Shown: positions 33,489-42,870 of the stretch, piece after piece | How positions within the stretch are numbered: position 1 is the stretch's first letter | How the letters are laid out: each line of letters starts with the position of its first letter | DNA from: Gammaproteobacteria bacterium | GTDB lineage: Bacteria; Pseudomonadota; Gammaproteobacteria; DSM-16500 | Assembly (NCBI GenBank): GCA_014132615.1 | Contig: BMAH01000059.1 | Coordinates: 1 to 55,635 of the forward strand | Length of the DNA: 55,635 nt | Reading direction: 5' to 3' | Notes under the pieces: generated by a model | What the model was told of the DNA's origin: nothing | Seen by the model: only the letters and a program-made list of their open reading frames with translations | Databases searched by the model: none | Translations under genes and position numbers: made by a program

Positions 33489-33614
33489 TTATGCACAAAT
33501 TACAGTCATCAATGAATGATAGTCCACTATTTCCAAAGGCTTGTCATTGAATGCAAATTTTGGTAACTGATCAAGCATCTTCGTATTTCGTGTTTTCGCT
33601 AGTGGAAATACCAT
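33489..33614 (-). pseudogene. Possible gene remnant in a 350-base gap, 41 codons
   Basis: The gap 33421-33770 has no intact gene. On the minus strand a frame open from 33659 to TAA at 33489-33491 includes ATG 33614 and encodes MVFPLAKTRNTKMLDQLPKF then AFNDKPLEIVDYHSLMTVIC. The sequence looks protein-like and may be the broken edge of an insertion-sequence or regulatory gene, but I cannot name it. The rest of the gap shows nothing except the promoter of the receiver gene (TTTTATAG near 33748). Confidence 0.3.
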
Positions 33615-33770
33615 TGCCAATCTGTTGATGACATCTATTGCAATTGAGCTGTGGAAAAACTATCTGATGTACTACAAACACTTCCCTCATAATGTATGAT
33701 GTGTGCCAGATTGTTCTGTCTGAACAAACAAACAAGTGGTTTTATCCGATTTTATAGAACTTTGTTCTAA

Positions 33771-34172
33771 ATGGGGAAAAAACCGAAGATAATTATCGTA
33801 GATGATGACGAGGATCTTACCGAAATTCTGGCAGAATGTGTTGAATTATTCGGATTGTCTGTTGTCGGAATAGGGCACGACGGTAAGGATGCAGCCGAAC
33901 TATATGCAGATCTAAACCCGGACCTTGTCTTATTGGATGCCATAATGCCGCAATATGACGGACTGTATGCAATAAATAAAATAAAACAGATGAATCCTGA
34001 TGCCAAAATAATAGCGCTAACTGCAGATCATAGGCCAGATACTATCGCTAGGCTAAAGCAGGAAAACGTGCTAATCCTAAGCAAGCCATTTGAGACTGAA
34101 CAGTTTTCAGATATCTGCAACAAACTCGCAAATCGCACCCCATTTGAGGTAATCTGTACTGCACATAATTAG
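33771..34172 (+). CDS. Stand-alone CheY-like response regulator
   Basis: 133 residues, a single receiver domain. Acidic pocket in IIIVDDDEDL, phosphorylation Asp near residue 55 in VLLDAIMPQYDG, Thr/Ser switch in IALTADH and Lys in LILSKPFE. There is no output domain, so it works through protein contacts. No kinase is adjacent; the nearest ones are at 48310 and 50882. TATA-like element about 23 bases before the ATG. Confidence 0.9.
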   Translation: MGKKPKIIIVDDDEDLTEILAECVELFGLSVVGIGHDGKDAAELYADLNPDLVLLDAIMPQYDGLYAINKIKQMNPDAKIIALTADHRPDTIARLKQENVLILSKPFETEQFSDICNKLANRTPFEVICTAHN

Positions 34173-34286
34173 CGATCAGACGTAGATTAGTAGGATAATC
34201 ATACACTAGTATAGAAACTGATTTCCAACTTTGGTATTTCATGCCAAGCCTTATCAATTCAGTTTTTCCATTCAAAAACGGAAAAA

Positions 34287-34448
34287 ATGTCCCAGGAATT
34301 CGAAGTGCTACAAATAATGGCATCACGAGACATAACGGAAGAAGAGGCAGAACGCTTTGAGGTAGAGTGCGGATTTTGCTCAAAACCAATTGCAGTAAGA
34401 AGCCTTGAAGCGCACATCATGGCATTTCACGCCAAAGAATACTCTTAG
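34287..34448 (+). CDS. Small C2H2-type zinc-finger protein, 53 residues
   Basis: ATG 34287, TAG 34446-34448. After an acidic helix (DITEEEAERFEVE) comes a finger: CGFCSKPIAVRSLEAHIMAF then HAKEYS, i.e. C-x2-C-x(11-12)-H-x4-H. The finger resembles that ending the protein at 23177. Its stop overlaps the convergent nitrilase gene by four bases. A nucleic-acid-binding role is likely. Confidence 0.62.
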   Translation: MSQEFEVLQIMASRDITEEEAERFEVECGFCSKPIAVRSLEAHIMAFHAKEYS

Positions 34449-35182
34449 GAAAACTTTCTGTGATCAGAATATCTTGTCTTGCGGCTGGACTCGTATTTTT
34501 TCAGATCAAATGTCTCAAATCGCATAGTCTCGCCTATTGAAAGCCTTGTCTTTGGTAGGATCACTCCGTCGTCTTCGATAAGATCAACTATGATGCTCTT
34601 TCCACCGAACTTGGCATTTTGCACATTTGCGGCCAAAATAGGAACCCTGTTTTCCAGCGCACGCGTTTGCACATACAAATGCCATGGAAAGATTCCACGC
34701 CTGACTATTCTGGATGGGGAAAACAACACCTCGGCTCCCTTTTTGACCATAGTCTCTGCAACATCTGCAAAGACCATGTCATAACAAATCACAATACCAA
34801 ACTTGCATTTTGCAGAAAAGACTTTGGCTTCAGTTCCTGCCTTGATCACGTCCTTCTCATAGTCAAATGGATGGATCTTTTCCTGCACGCCAATGAATGC
34901 GCCGGTGTGATCAATTACTGGTGCGCAAATGCTCTGTTTTGTGCCTGATTTTGTGTAAAACGCACCTGGAATTACGCACATCGAGTATTGCTTTGCCAGC
35001 CTTGCAAGTGGTGCAAGTGTAGCCTCAAAATCCTCAATTTTGTTGTCTGCTAGCCACTGCTCTGGAAAGCACACTACATCTACTTCGGACTTGCCTAGCC
35101 TTTCTAGCATCTTTGATGCAGCCGTGATTCCGTGCTCATTTGTCTGATACGAGATAGTTTGTGCAATTCCTAGGCGTGTCAA
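34445..35182 (-). CDS. Carbon-nitrogen hydrolase (nitrilase superfamily)
   Basis: 245 residues. The catalytic triad is visible: Glu in VVCFPEQWL (about 41), Lys in GVQEKIHPFDYE (about 105) and Cys in FGIVICYDMVFADV (about 138). This superfamily hydrolyses amides or nitriles, for example omega-amidase, N-carbamoylputrescine amidase or DeaminoGSH amidase. The substrate is not clear from the sequence. It is near-adjacent to the SMC gene, divergent across about 130 bases. Confidence 0.87.
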   Translation of the reverse strand: MTRLGIAQTISYQTNEHGITAASKMLERLGKSEVDVVCFPEQWLADNKIEDFEATLAPLARLAKQYSMCVIPGAFYTKSGTKQSICAPVIDHTGAFIGVQEKIHPFDYEKDVIKAGTEAKVFSAKCKFGIVICYDMVFADVAETMVKKGAEVLFSPSRIVRRGIFPWHLYVQTRALENRVPILAANVQNAKFGGKSIIVDLIEDDGVILPKTRLSIGETMRFETFDLKKYESSRKTRYSDHRKFS

Positions 35183-35316
35183 TGATTGGGTAAAATAATG
35201 ACCAAATTTAAGCCCACAAGGCTACGAAATTTTTCATAGCATTACAAGAATTTTGTTGTCATGTCAACTAAACTTGTCTATATTTGATTAACAAACCACT
35301 ATCACAAAGGATTCCA

Positions 35317-38300
35317 TTGGTCCATATCAAAAAGGTAGAGATCTTTGGATTCAAGTCCTTTGGATTTACCAACACCACTGTATCGTTTGAGCAGGGCTTG
35401 GTGTCGATTTCTGGGCCAAACGGATCTGGCAAAAGTAACATCTTGGATGCAATAATCTTTGCACTTGGTGAGAACAAGCCAAAGGTCATGAGGGTTGACA
35501 AGCTTCGATCACTGATCCACGACATTGAGGGAAACCGGCGAGGAACCAAGATGGCGCGTGTGAGCCTTCATTTTGATAATTCCGATCGAAAGATCCCAGT
35601 TGATTCTAACACAGTTGTGATAACTAGAGAAATGGATGAACATGGTGAAAATGTTTACTATTTGAATCAAAAGCAGACAAATCGAAACCAGATTTTGGAT
35701 CTGCTGGAGGTGGCAAACGCAAGCCTGAACCAGCTAAACGCAGTCCAGCAGGGAACCGTAACTAGAATATCAGAGTTTACCGCAGAGGAGAAGAGAACCG
35801 TAATTGAGGACTTGATTGGGCTGGCATATTTTGATGAGAAAAAGGCAGAATCCATAAAACAACTGGAGGACGCGGACCGCAGACTGGAAATTGCGCTGGC
35901 AAGAATGGACGAGATAAAAAAGAGAATTGACGAACTCGAAGTGGAGCGGAACCAAAAACTCAGGCATGAGTTTATCAATTTCGAGCTTGGGAGGCTGCAT
36001 GCAATATCTGCCTCAAACAAAATGAAGGTAATCCAGACTGAAAAAATATCAAAAGAGCGCTCCATGCACTCACTTGTATCTGAGGCAAAAAAGCTGGACG
36101 AAGAGCGAGCTGCAATAAAAAAGCAGATCTCTGATCTTGAATCACAAAAGGCCACATTCATGGCAGAGGCTAATGCCTACAACCAAGCAAAGGCGTCAAT
36201 TGACTCCGAATTGTCCCAAGCAATGCAGGTGTACGAGTCTGCAAACACAGAGACCATTACAAAATCTCGAAGACTGGAGCAAATCAATACCAGGCTGCCG
36301 CAAATTACTGCAGATCTTGAGCAAATGCACCAAGCCCGCCTGTTAATCGAAACACAAACAGTAGAACAAAAGGGAGTGATTGCAAAAATACGAGAAGACA
36401 AAAACCAAATTTACGAGCAGATCAAACTAGTCGAGTCAGACTTATCACAAATTTACAAACAGCAATCGCAGGCAATCTCACAACGAAAGGAAATCGACAC
36501 AAAAATCCAGGGCCTAACACAAAAGCTAAATCACGCCAAAGTGTCGATGGCAAAACTGGAATCCGAAATTAATGATTCAAACTCCAAAATAGACATAAAC
36601 AAAAAAAGACACGCGGAAATTATCGAAGAGTCTGTCAAGCTTGAAGCATTAAAGTCAAGACTGGAATCAATTAGAACAAACCACAAAGATGCAATTGCAG
36701 AACTTCGCGGAAGAATTTTAGAACACACAGGCAAGCATGGAAAAATTGAAAACGATATTGATGAGTTGAATCTGATTTTGGAAAAAGCAGCTAAAGCAGC
36801 TGCGCAATATGAGGCAAAGATTCGAGTGGTGCGTGGACTGATGCACGAAGACTATACAATTGCAAATCTCAAAGAACACAGGGCCGAGCTTGGAATTGAA
36901 GGACTAGTATACGAGATGATAACATGGGATAAGGAATATGAGCGAGCGGTACTGGCTGCAGCGTCTGACTGGATCAAGTCATTTGTGGTAAAAGACTTTG
37001 GAACATTGTTGAGTCTTGCAGAAGTCGCGCGCACAAAAAAACTACCAAAGCTCAAAATTATTCCTCTAGAAGCAATTCCAAAGTTTAAGCTCAGCGTTCC
37101 AAACGACTCTGATGTTGTGGGTGTTTTGTCTGACTTTGTCAAATGCGAGGAAAAATACGCACCACTTTCGACATTTTTGTTTGGAAACGTGATTCTAGTC
37201 AAGAGCCAAGATGCGGCACTCCGACTCTCAAAGACTGGCTACAAAACCGTCACCATTGATGGTGAGTTCTTTGAGGCAAAGGCATCAGCAGTCATAATTG
37301 ATATCAACTCGAAAATATCCAAGGTGACAAAGATCATCTCAATGAGTACCTCAGTTGAGGGCCTCAACCAATCCATTTCACTTCTCAAAAAATACATACT
37401 AAAGAAAAGAAACACCATCAAAAAAGTAGATGGAATAATTCAGAATTACAGGGAAAGGCTATCAATATCTGAGACAGGCCTTGCAAATGTAGATGCCAGC
37501 TATTCTGATTTGAAATTAAAAATTGCAAATCTGGATAAGACAAAATCGCAGCTTGCATCCCGAATATCCCAACTTGGAAGATATGTCGAAAAAATTACGA
37601 TGGATCACGCCAAAGAGGAATCTCTCATAACATCACTGGAAGAAAGACTCACAATAATGCATGATAATTATGCAGATGGAGAAAACCAGAGAATCGCATC
37701 GGATCTTGCAAGACTGAACGAAAAGCGATCGGAACTCATGGCAAAACAATCTGCAATAATTAACGAGCTGCGGGAAAAAGAATCGCAGCTTGCAACCCTG
37801 TCTGCGCAGGAGCTTGGCGAAAAGACAAAGATGCAGAATCTGCGAGAGGAACAGTCATCTCTGAATCACGAGGGAAGAGAAATAGAATCTAGACTCAATG
37901 TTATTGCAAAGGAAAAAGAAGCAGCAAATGAAAATCTGGTAAAACTAAGAGAAAAAGAACAGCTGCTAATTTCTACATCTGGCACATCGATTTCCAAGCT
38001 TCAAGAGTTTGATGGCACACTTGGGCAGTTAAACGAAAAGGAAAGACTGCTCACAAGGGAAATTAATGCAATAGAGCGTCAGTCTGATTCGCTCTCACGC
38101 GACATCAAGGATATAATAGAAAACGAGGTCAAGATCCAAAAAATCCTGGAAAAATACGGCTATCATGAAATCACTGACACCTTTGAGGTGGATGCAATGC
38201 TATCATCACTTGAGTCTGAAATGAATTCTTTATCATCAAAGCTAAATGCAACAGCACCTCAGACATTTGTCGAAATCTCTAATGGATATCGCTCAATGTC

Positions 38301-38841
38301 TGACAGAAAGAACGAGCTGGAAGAAGAGCGAAACGCAATTGTTCACTTTATTGAAGAAATCGACAAGGACAAGCGCCAGACATTCCTTGAAGCATTTGAT
38401 AAAGTGGACAAGGAGATACGCGATGCATTCCATACCATGACTGGCGGTGAGGCATGGCTTGAGCTGCAAAACGAGGACGACATCTTCAATTCCGGAATAT
38501 CCTATCTAATACAGTTCCCAAACAAGCCAAAAAGAGAATCCACATCAATCTCTGGTGGAGAAAAGACACTTGCGGCAATTGTGTTTGTGCTAGCACTGCA
38601 AAAGCTAAAGCCGTCAGTATTTTACTTGTTTGATGAAGTCGATGCACACTTGGATGCGCCAAACTCTGAGAAACTCGCAAAGATTATCGAGCAGCGCTCT
38701 GCTGGCAGCCAGTTCATCATGGTATCACTAAAGGACTCGGTAGTGCAAAAGGCCAAACTGATCTACGGTGTGTTCCCGAAAAATGGCGTATCGCACGTAG
38801 TTACATACAAGGACAAGCGCATTCCATCAATTACCAGTTAA
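35317..38841 (+). CDS. smc: Chromosome segregation ATPase SMC
   Basis: About 1174 residues from TTG 35317, which gives LVHIKKVEIFGFKSFG, the standard SMC opening; an earlier in-frame TTG at 35284 lies in a TATA-like TCTATATTTG. Walker A GPNGSGKSN near residue 30, long coiled coil to about 500, hinge about 500-660 (EGLVYEMITWDKEYERAVLA), second coil, then signature SISGGEKTLAAIVF and Walker B VFYLFDEVDAHLD. It dimerises at the hinge and compacts and segregates DNA. No ScpA/ScpB genes are adjacent. Its end overlaps the convergent OppF gene by 11 bases. Confidence 0.94.
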   Translation: MVHIKKVEIFGFKSFGFTNTTVSFEQGLVSISGPNGSGKSNILDAIIFALGENKPKVMRVDKLRSLIHDIEGNRRGTKMARVSLHFDNSDRKIPVDSNTVVITREMDEHGENVYYLNQKQTNRNQILDLLEVANASLNQLNAVQQGTVTRISEFTAEEKRTVIEDLIGLAYFDEKKAESIKQLEDADRRLEIALARMDEIKKRIDELEVERNQKLRHEFINFELGRLHAISASNKMKVIQTEKISKERSMHSLVSEAKKLDEERAAIKKQISDLESQKATFMAEANAYNQAKASIDSELSQAMQVYESANTETITKSRRLEQINTRLPQITADLEQMHQARLLIETQTVEQKGVIAKIREDKNQIYEQIKLVESDLSQIYKQQSQAISQRKEIDTKIQGLTQKLNHAKVSMAKLESEINDSNSKIDINKKRHAEIIEESVKLEALKSRLESIRTNHKDAIAELRGRILEHTGKHGKIENDIDELNLILEKAAKAAAQYEAKIRVVRGLMHEDYTIANLKEHRAELGIEGLVYEMITWDKEYERAVLAAASDWIKSFVVKDFGTLLSLAEVARTKKLPKLKIIPLEAIPKFKLSVPNDSDVVGVLSDFVKCEEKYAPLSTFLFGNVILVKSQDAALRLSKTGYKTVTIDGEFFEAKASAVIIDINSKISKVTKIISMSTSVEGLNQSISLLKKYILKKRNTIKKVDGIIQNYRERLSISETGLANVDASYSDLKLKIANLDKTKSQLASRISQLGRYVEKITMDHAKEESLITSLEERLTIMHDNYADGENQRIASDLARLNEKRSELMAKQSAIINELREKESQLATLSAQELGEKTKMQNLREEQSSLNHEGREIESRLNVIAKEKEAANENLVKLREKEQLLISTSGTSISKLQEFDGTLGQLNEKERLLTREINAIERQSDSLSRDIKDIIENEVKIQKILEKYGYHEITDTFEVDAMLSSLESEMNSLSSKLNATAPQTFVEISNGYRSMSDRKNELEEERNAIVHFIEEIDKDKRQTFLEAFDKVDKEIRDAFHTMTGGEAWLELQNEDDIFNSGISYLIQFPNKPKRESTSISGGEKTLAAIVFVLALQKLKPSVFYLFDEVDAHLDAPNSEKLAKIIEQRSAGSQFIMVSLKDSVVQKAKLIYGVFPKNGVSHVVTYKDKRIPSITS

Positions 38842-39661
38842 CTCGGATTTTCTTCTCTCTGGTTAGATTATTCGGATCAGGCTCTGATATTGCATCGAGT
38901 AGTGCCTGCGTGTATGGGTGCTTTGGTGAGAACAAAACCTCCTCAATTGGGCCAATCTCAACTATCTTTCCCTTATACAAAATTGCGATTTTCTGCCCGA
39001 AATAGCGTGCAGTTGCCAAGTCGTGTGTAATGTACAAAAATGAAATGTTGTATTTTTTTCGCAGTCCTTCCATTAATTCCAGAACTTCGGCACGAATGGA
39101 AACATCAAGCATTGATACCGGCTCATCAGCAATTATCATCTTTGGCTTTAGTATCAGTGCACGCGCAAGTACCACTCGTTGTCGCTGTCCACCTGATAGC
39201 ATGTGTGGATATTTTTCCATGATGTCGTCTGCCGGCTCTAGCCTTACTTCACGCAGTGCTTCAAGCACCAGTCCAGTTCGCTTTTTTGAATCACCTATTT
39301 TGTGAATCTCTAGTGGCTCTGATATGATATCTTTGATCTTCATCTGCGGGTTGATGGAGTCATACGGATCCTGGTACACCATCTGAACCCCCATTCGAAT
39401 TTTCCTCAGATCCTCCTTTTTACCTGAAATCTCTGTACCATTAAAAATTATCTTGCCAGAATCTTTTGGTATTGCATGTAAGATCAGTTTTGCAATTGTG
39501 GACTTGCCAGAACCAGATTCCCCAGCAAGCACTAGTGTCTGTCCTTCTTGCACTGCAAAAGAAACATCATCGACTGCGCGAACAATATCTGACTGCTTTC
39601 CGAAAAAGTTTTTTTTCACAAAATACTTCTTGAGATTTTCAACTTGTAGTATATCAGTCAA
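38831..39661 (-). CDS. Oligopeptide-type ABC transporter ATP-binding protein (OppF/DppF-like)
   Basis: 276 residues. Walker A GESGSGKST, Q-loop MVYQDPYDS, signature LSGGQRQRV, Walker B MIIADEP and the oligopeptide-subfamily tail HPYTQALLDAISEPDP. It energises peptide or nickel import with OppB/OppC permeases and usually an OppD partner. None of these is adjacent. The only substrate-binding protein of the same family here is at 10863, 26 kb away, so the transporter is scattered. Confidence 0.88.
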   Translation of the reverse strand: MTDILQVENLKKYFVKKNFFGKQSDIVRAVDDVSFAVQEGQTLVLAGESGSGKSTIAKLILHAIPKDSGKIIFNGTEISGKKEDLRKIRMGVQMVYQDPYDSINPQMKIKDIISEPLEIHKIGDSKKRTGLVLEALREVRLEPADDIMEKYPHMLSGGQRQRVVLARALILKPKMIIADEPVSMLDVSIRAEVLELMEGLRKKYNISFLYITHDLATARYFGQKIAILYKGKIVEIGPIEEVLFSPKHPYTQALLDAISEPDPNNLTREKKIRVNW

Positions 39662-39692
39662 TGAAACAAAATATGCAAAATCAGTATATCAA

Positions 39693-41201
39693 TTAGTAGG
39701 CGCGCCCAAATATTGCGTTGGTAACGCTTGCGCCCTTGCAGTAAACACACTCACCTGATGCGTTCTCAGAGCCAAACGGGATGACTCGAATGTCTGCCAT
39801 GGTGTCCTCTTTGATCTTTTCCTCGCATTCGCGCCTGCCGCACCATGACGCATCAATAAAGTACCCCCTTTCCAGTGCCGCTCTGAATTCGGTGTAGTCT
39901 GATGCATGAATAGTTCTTTCTTGGAGCAGTTTTTTTGCAGCAGCAAACATCTCGTCTTGGATTTTCTGTAATATGCCGTCAATTTCAGATTCTATCTTGT
40001 CTGCAGCCAGGTCTGACTTTTGCTTGATGTGTCTTGTTGCAATCATTACCTTTTGCTTGTCCAAGTCTTTTGGACCAATCTCAATTCGTAATGGAACTCC
40101 TCGCATTTCCCATTCATTATACTTGAAGCCAGGCGTTAGCTGGTCTCGTCTATCTACATGGACTCGCAACCCCTTTTGTTTTAGGATCTTCTCAACCCTG
40201 TCTGCTTCTGCATTTACTCTGTCTGCATCTTTTTCAGAATAATAGATTGGCACTATGACTATCTGAATTGGAGCTACTCTTGGAGGCAACACTAGGCCTT
40301 TGTCGTCCCCATGAACCATTATCATTGCGCCAATCAGTCTCCATGACACCCCCCAAGAGGTCTGCCATGCAAATGTCTCGGAATTGTTCTTATCCAAATA
40401 TTTCACATCAAACGGCTTTGAAAAGTTTTGACCAAGGAAATGTGATGTGCCCATCTGCAACGCCTTGCCATCAGGCATAATCGACTCCATGGTTGTAGTG
40501 TATACTGCACCTACGAACTTTTCCTTGTCACTTTTTTTGCCAGTGATAACTGGAATGGCAAGCTCTTCCTCTACAGTTTTTTTGTAAATCTCTAAAATGT
40601 CAAGGACTTCTTTTTCTGCCTCGTCTTGAGTTGCATGCACTGTGTGACCTTCTTGCCACAAAAACTCGGATGTTCTCAGAAACGGCTTTGTAGCCTTGAT
40701 TTCTGCGCGCAATGCTGTATTCCAGAAATTGATCTTCAGCGGTAAATCACGCCAAGAGTGAATCCATTTTGAGTACATCGAGTACGCCAGAGTTTCAGAT
40801 GTTGGACGCAATGCCAGCCTGTCCCCAATTTCGTTTTCGCCAGAATGTGTTACCCAAAACACTTCGGGATTAAAGCCTGCAAAATGATCTGACTCTTTTG
40901 CTAATAATGACTCTGGGATTAGAACAGGCAAAAACCCGTTTCGATGGCCTGTAGCCTTGAATTTTTTATCTAATGTTTCTCTAATTGACTCCCATATTGC
41001 GTATCCGTCTGGTCTTAGCACTATCAAGCCCTTGACTGGGGCATAGTCTGCAAGCTCTGCCTTTATGACAACCTGGGTGTACCATTCGGAAAAATCATTG
41101 CTCTTTGATACTGTAATGCCGGGGCTTTCTTTGCTCAACTGGTTTGATGGCTGATTTTGAGTAAATGAGCGTTTCCTAGTTGTACTAGAGTCATATTTCA
41201 A
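39693..41201 (-). CDS. proS: Prolyl-tRNA synthetase (archaeal/eukaryotic type)
   Basis: 502 residues. Class II motifs: motif 2 FWNTALRAEIKATKPFLRTS then EFLWQEGHT, and motif 3 around SWRLIGAMIMVHGD. The anticodon-binding domain follows (QIVIVPIYYSEKDADRVNAE), then a C-terminal zinc-binding region (WCGRRECEEKI and CVYCKGA) ending in Tyr (GRAY). This is the archaeal-type ProRS without the bacterial editing insert. The first 30 residues (SSTTRKRSFTQNQ) are an unconserved extension, so the true start could be later than ATG 41201. Confidence 0.94.
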   Translation of the reverse strand: MKYDSSTTRKRSFTQNQPSNQLSKESPGITVSKSNDFSEWYTQVVIKAELADYAPVKGLIVLRPDGYAIWESIRETLDKKFKATGHRNGFLPVLIPESLLAKESDHFAGFNPEVFWVTHSGENEIGDRLALRPTSETLAYSMYSKWIHSWRDLPLKINFWNTALRAEIKATKPFLRTSEFLWQEGHTVHATQDEAEKEVLDILEIYKKTVEEELAIPVITGKKSDKEKFVGAVYTTTMESIMPDGKALQMGTSHFLGQNFSKPFDVKYLDKNNSETFAWQTSWGVSWRLIGAMIMVHGDDKGLVLPPRVAPIQIVIVPIYYSEKDADRVNAEADRVEKILKQKGLRVHVDRRDQLTPGFKYNEWEMRGVPLRIEIGPKDLDKQKVMIATRHIKQKSDLAADKIESEIDGILQKIQDEMFAAAKKLLQERTIHASDYTEFRAALERGYFIDASWCGRRECEEKIKEDTMADIRVIPFGSENASGECVYCKGASVTNAIFGRAY

Positions 41202-41252
41202 GAATCTGGAATCTATAATCCGTTTAAATCATCATCATTAGCTTGCCCTCAC

Positions 41253-42473
41253 ATGAATCAAGTAATTCCTGCAGTTTTTGCAGCATTGCTTTTGGCAGTA
41301 GGATTTTCTTTTGCATATGCAGAAGACGATGAAAAGCTAATCTTTGCGGGATACATCGAGGAATCTTTGGGCCACTTTTGGGCAATTGAGAAAAACCTAG
41401 ATGATAAGAATGCCGAGCTTGCCCTGGTTCATGCAACTCATCCGATTGCAGAATTGTACGACTCCATGAAGCCAGAACTCAAGGAGGCAAATCCAGAGTT
41501 TGATGCCAAGGTACGGAAGACTCTTCTGGAGTTGGGCAAAAAAACAGGCAAGGATGTCACTAGAGAAGATGCGCAAAAGGCAATAGATGATGCCAAGGCA
41601 ATTCTCGAAGAGGCAAGGAGCATAATTGTAGGGGATGCACTCAGCAATGATACAAACTTCCAGGCAAAACTCATGATGGGTTTGCTCAAGACTTCAATTG
41701 GTGAGTATGGTGAGGGAGTCAAGAATGGCCAGATTGAACTCATGGCAGAATTCCAAGATGGCTCTTCATTTGTGTGGAGATCACAGCAAATTTTTGATAA
41801 GATCAAATCTGATCTTCCTGAAGATCAACGAGGTCAAATTGAAAAGCTCTACGTGGAGTTGTGGCAAGCATATTCTGATCATGCAGAACCTACAAAAATA
41901 GAGACAATTGCAAACCAGATAATTCACGAGCTAGATGAAGTGATAGGTGTGGAATCTAGCGATGGCCTAGACAAGTATTTTGTAAATATTACAAATCTAC
42001 TTGATCAGGCAAACACAGAATACTCTGATGGGGAAACCGATGCCGCGTTAAGTGATGTGACAAAGGCATACTTGGATAACTACGAGTATTTGGAGGCGCC
42101 AATCTCAAAGTATGACAAGGATCTCATGAAGCAAATTGAAGTCATGATGCGAGAGGATCTACGTAATATGATAAAGACAGGAGCATTTGCAAGTGAGGTT
42201 GATGCACAAATTAGCACAATCTTGGAAAAACTAGATTCTGCAAAATCTCTCATACCGCAAGCTGATCTAGATGGTGCAGCAAGTACTGAAAATAATGAAA
42301 ACTATGGTACCATAGCACCACTGAAGCAAGTAAAGTCTGGCATCACACCAGAAAAGGTGCGATGCGGTGATGGACTAGAACTCCTCTTCAAGAAATCAAC
42401 CGGTTCACCGGCATGCGTAAAATCCACAACTGCAGAAAAGTTAATCGAACTTGGCTGGGGAATCAGACAATAA
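41253..42473 (+). CDS. Secreted helical protein with C-terminal PACVK domain
   Basis: 406 residues. Signal peptide 1-23 (VIPAVFAALLLAVGFSFAYA). The mature chain is mostly helical from 24 to 350 (FAGYIEESLGHFWAIEKNLD, HATHPIAELYDSMKPELKEA), with periodic helices of the imelysin/FTR1-periplasmic type, though I cannot assign it firmly. The last 45 residues (KVRCGDGLELLFKKSTGSPA then CVKSTTAEKLIELGWG) match the domain in the protein at 20473. It is likely to be a cell-surface protein, perhaps metal-related. Confidence 0.7.
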   Translation: MNQVIPAVFAALLLAVGFSFAYAEDDEKLIFAGYIEESLGHFWAIEKNLDDKNAELALVHATHPIAELYDSMKPELKEANPEFDAKVRKTLLELGKKTGKDVTREDAQKAIDDAKAILEEARSIIVGDALSNDTNFQAKLMMGLLKTSIGEYGEGVKNGQIELMAEFQDGSSFVWRSQQIFDKIKSDLPEDQRGQIEKLYVELWQAYSDHAEPTKIETIANQIIHELDEVIGVESSDGLDKYFVNITNLLDQANTEYSDGETDAALSDVTKAYLDNYEYLEAPISKYDKDLMKQIEVMMREDLRNMIKTGAFASEVDAQISTILEKLDSAKSLIPQADLDGAASTENNENYGTIAPLKQVKSGITPEKVRCGDGLELLFKKSTGSPACVKSTTAEKLIELGWGIRQ

Positions 42474-42477
42474 TTTT

Positions 42478-42777
42478 TTATTTTTTCAGTGGTGCGCCTT
42501 TGCACAAAACCTTGCCCATTACCCTGCTCTGGAAATTTGGGCACACAAAACACTGGATAAATCCTGCTTCTGCTTTGAGAACTGGACAGTCGACATATTC
42601 TTGCTTCATTCGTTTGAGCATCTTTGGACTAACTCCTTTCAGCTTGAGTTTTCCCTTGTCGTCCATCATTCCGGACGCCTTGAGCTCTGCTTTGATTTCG
42701 TCGCCTAGCTTCTGAGTTTTTTCAGCAACTTTAACTTCGACTTCATATTTGTGTTCAAGCTCGTCCATTGACTGCAA
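42478..42777 (-). CDS. Small protein with C-terminal cysteine cluster, 99 residues
   Basis: The N-terminal two-thirds is a charged helix region (LEHKYEVEVKVAEKTQKLGD, KLKGVSPKMLKRMKQEYVDC). The C-terminus carries C-x12-C-x2-C-x12-C (YVDCPVL, IQCFVCPNF, KVLCKG), a likely metal site. No signal or membrane segment. It lies convergent with the secreted protein gene at 42473. Function unknown. Confidence 0.62.
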   Translation of the reverse strand: MQSMDELEHKYEVEVKVAEKTQKLGDEIKAELKASGMMDDKGKLKLKGVSPKMLKRMKQEYVDCPVLKAEAGFIQCFVCPNFQSRVMGKVLCKGAPLKK

Positions 42778-42870
42778 ATTTGTTTACCGTGATTTAATAT
42801 TAGCGATTGCGATCATGCAACAGACTTCAACTTTTATATTGATAGGTTTTCGTCCAAAAATTGGAAAAAA

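Noticed and set aside
35667-36161. 164-codon minus-strand frame within smc
   Set aside because: Ser/Phe-rich mirror of coiled-coil codons, a common artefact opposite Glu/Lys-rich helices.
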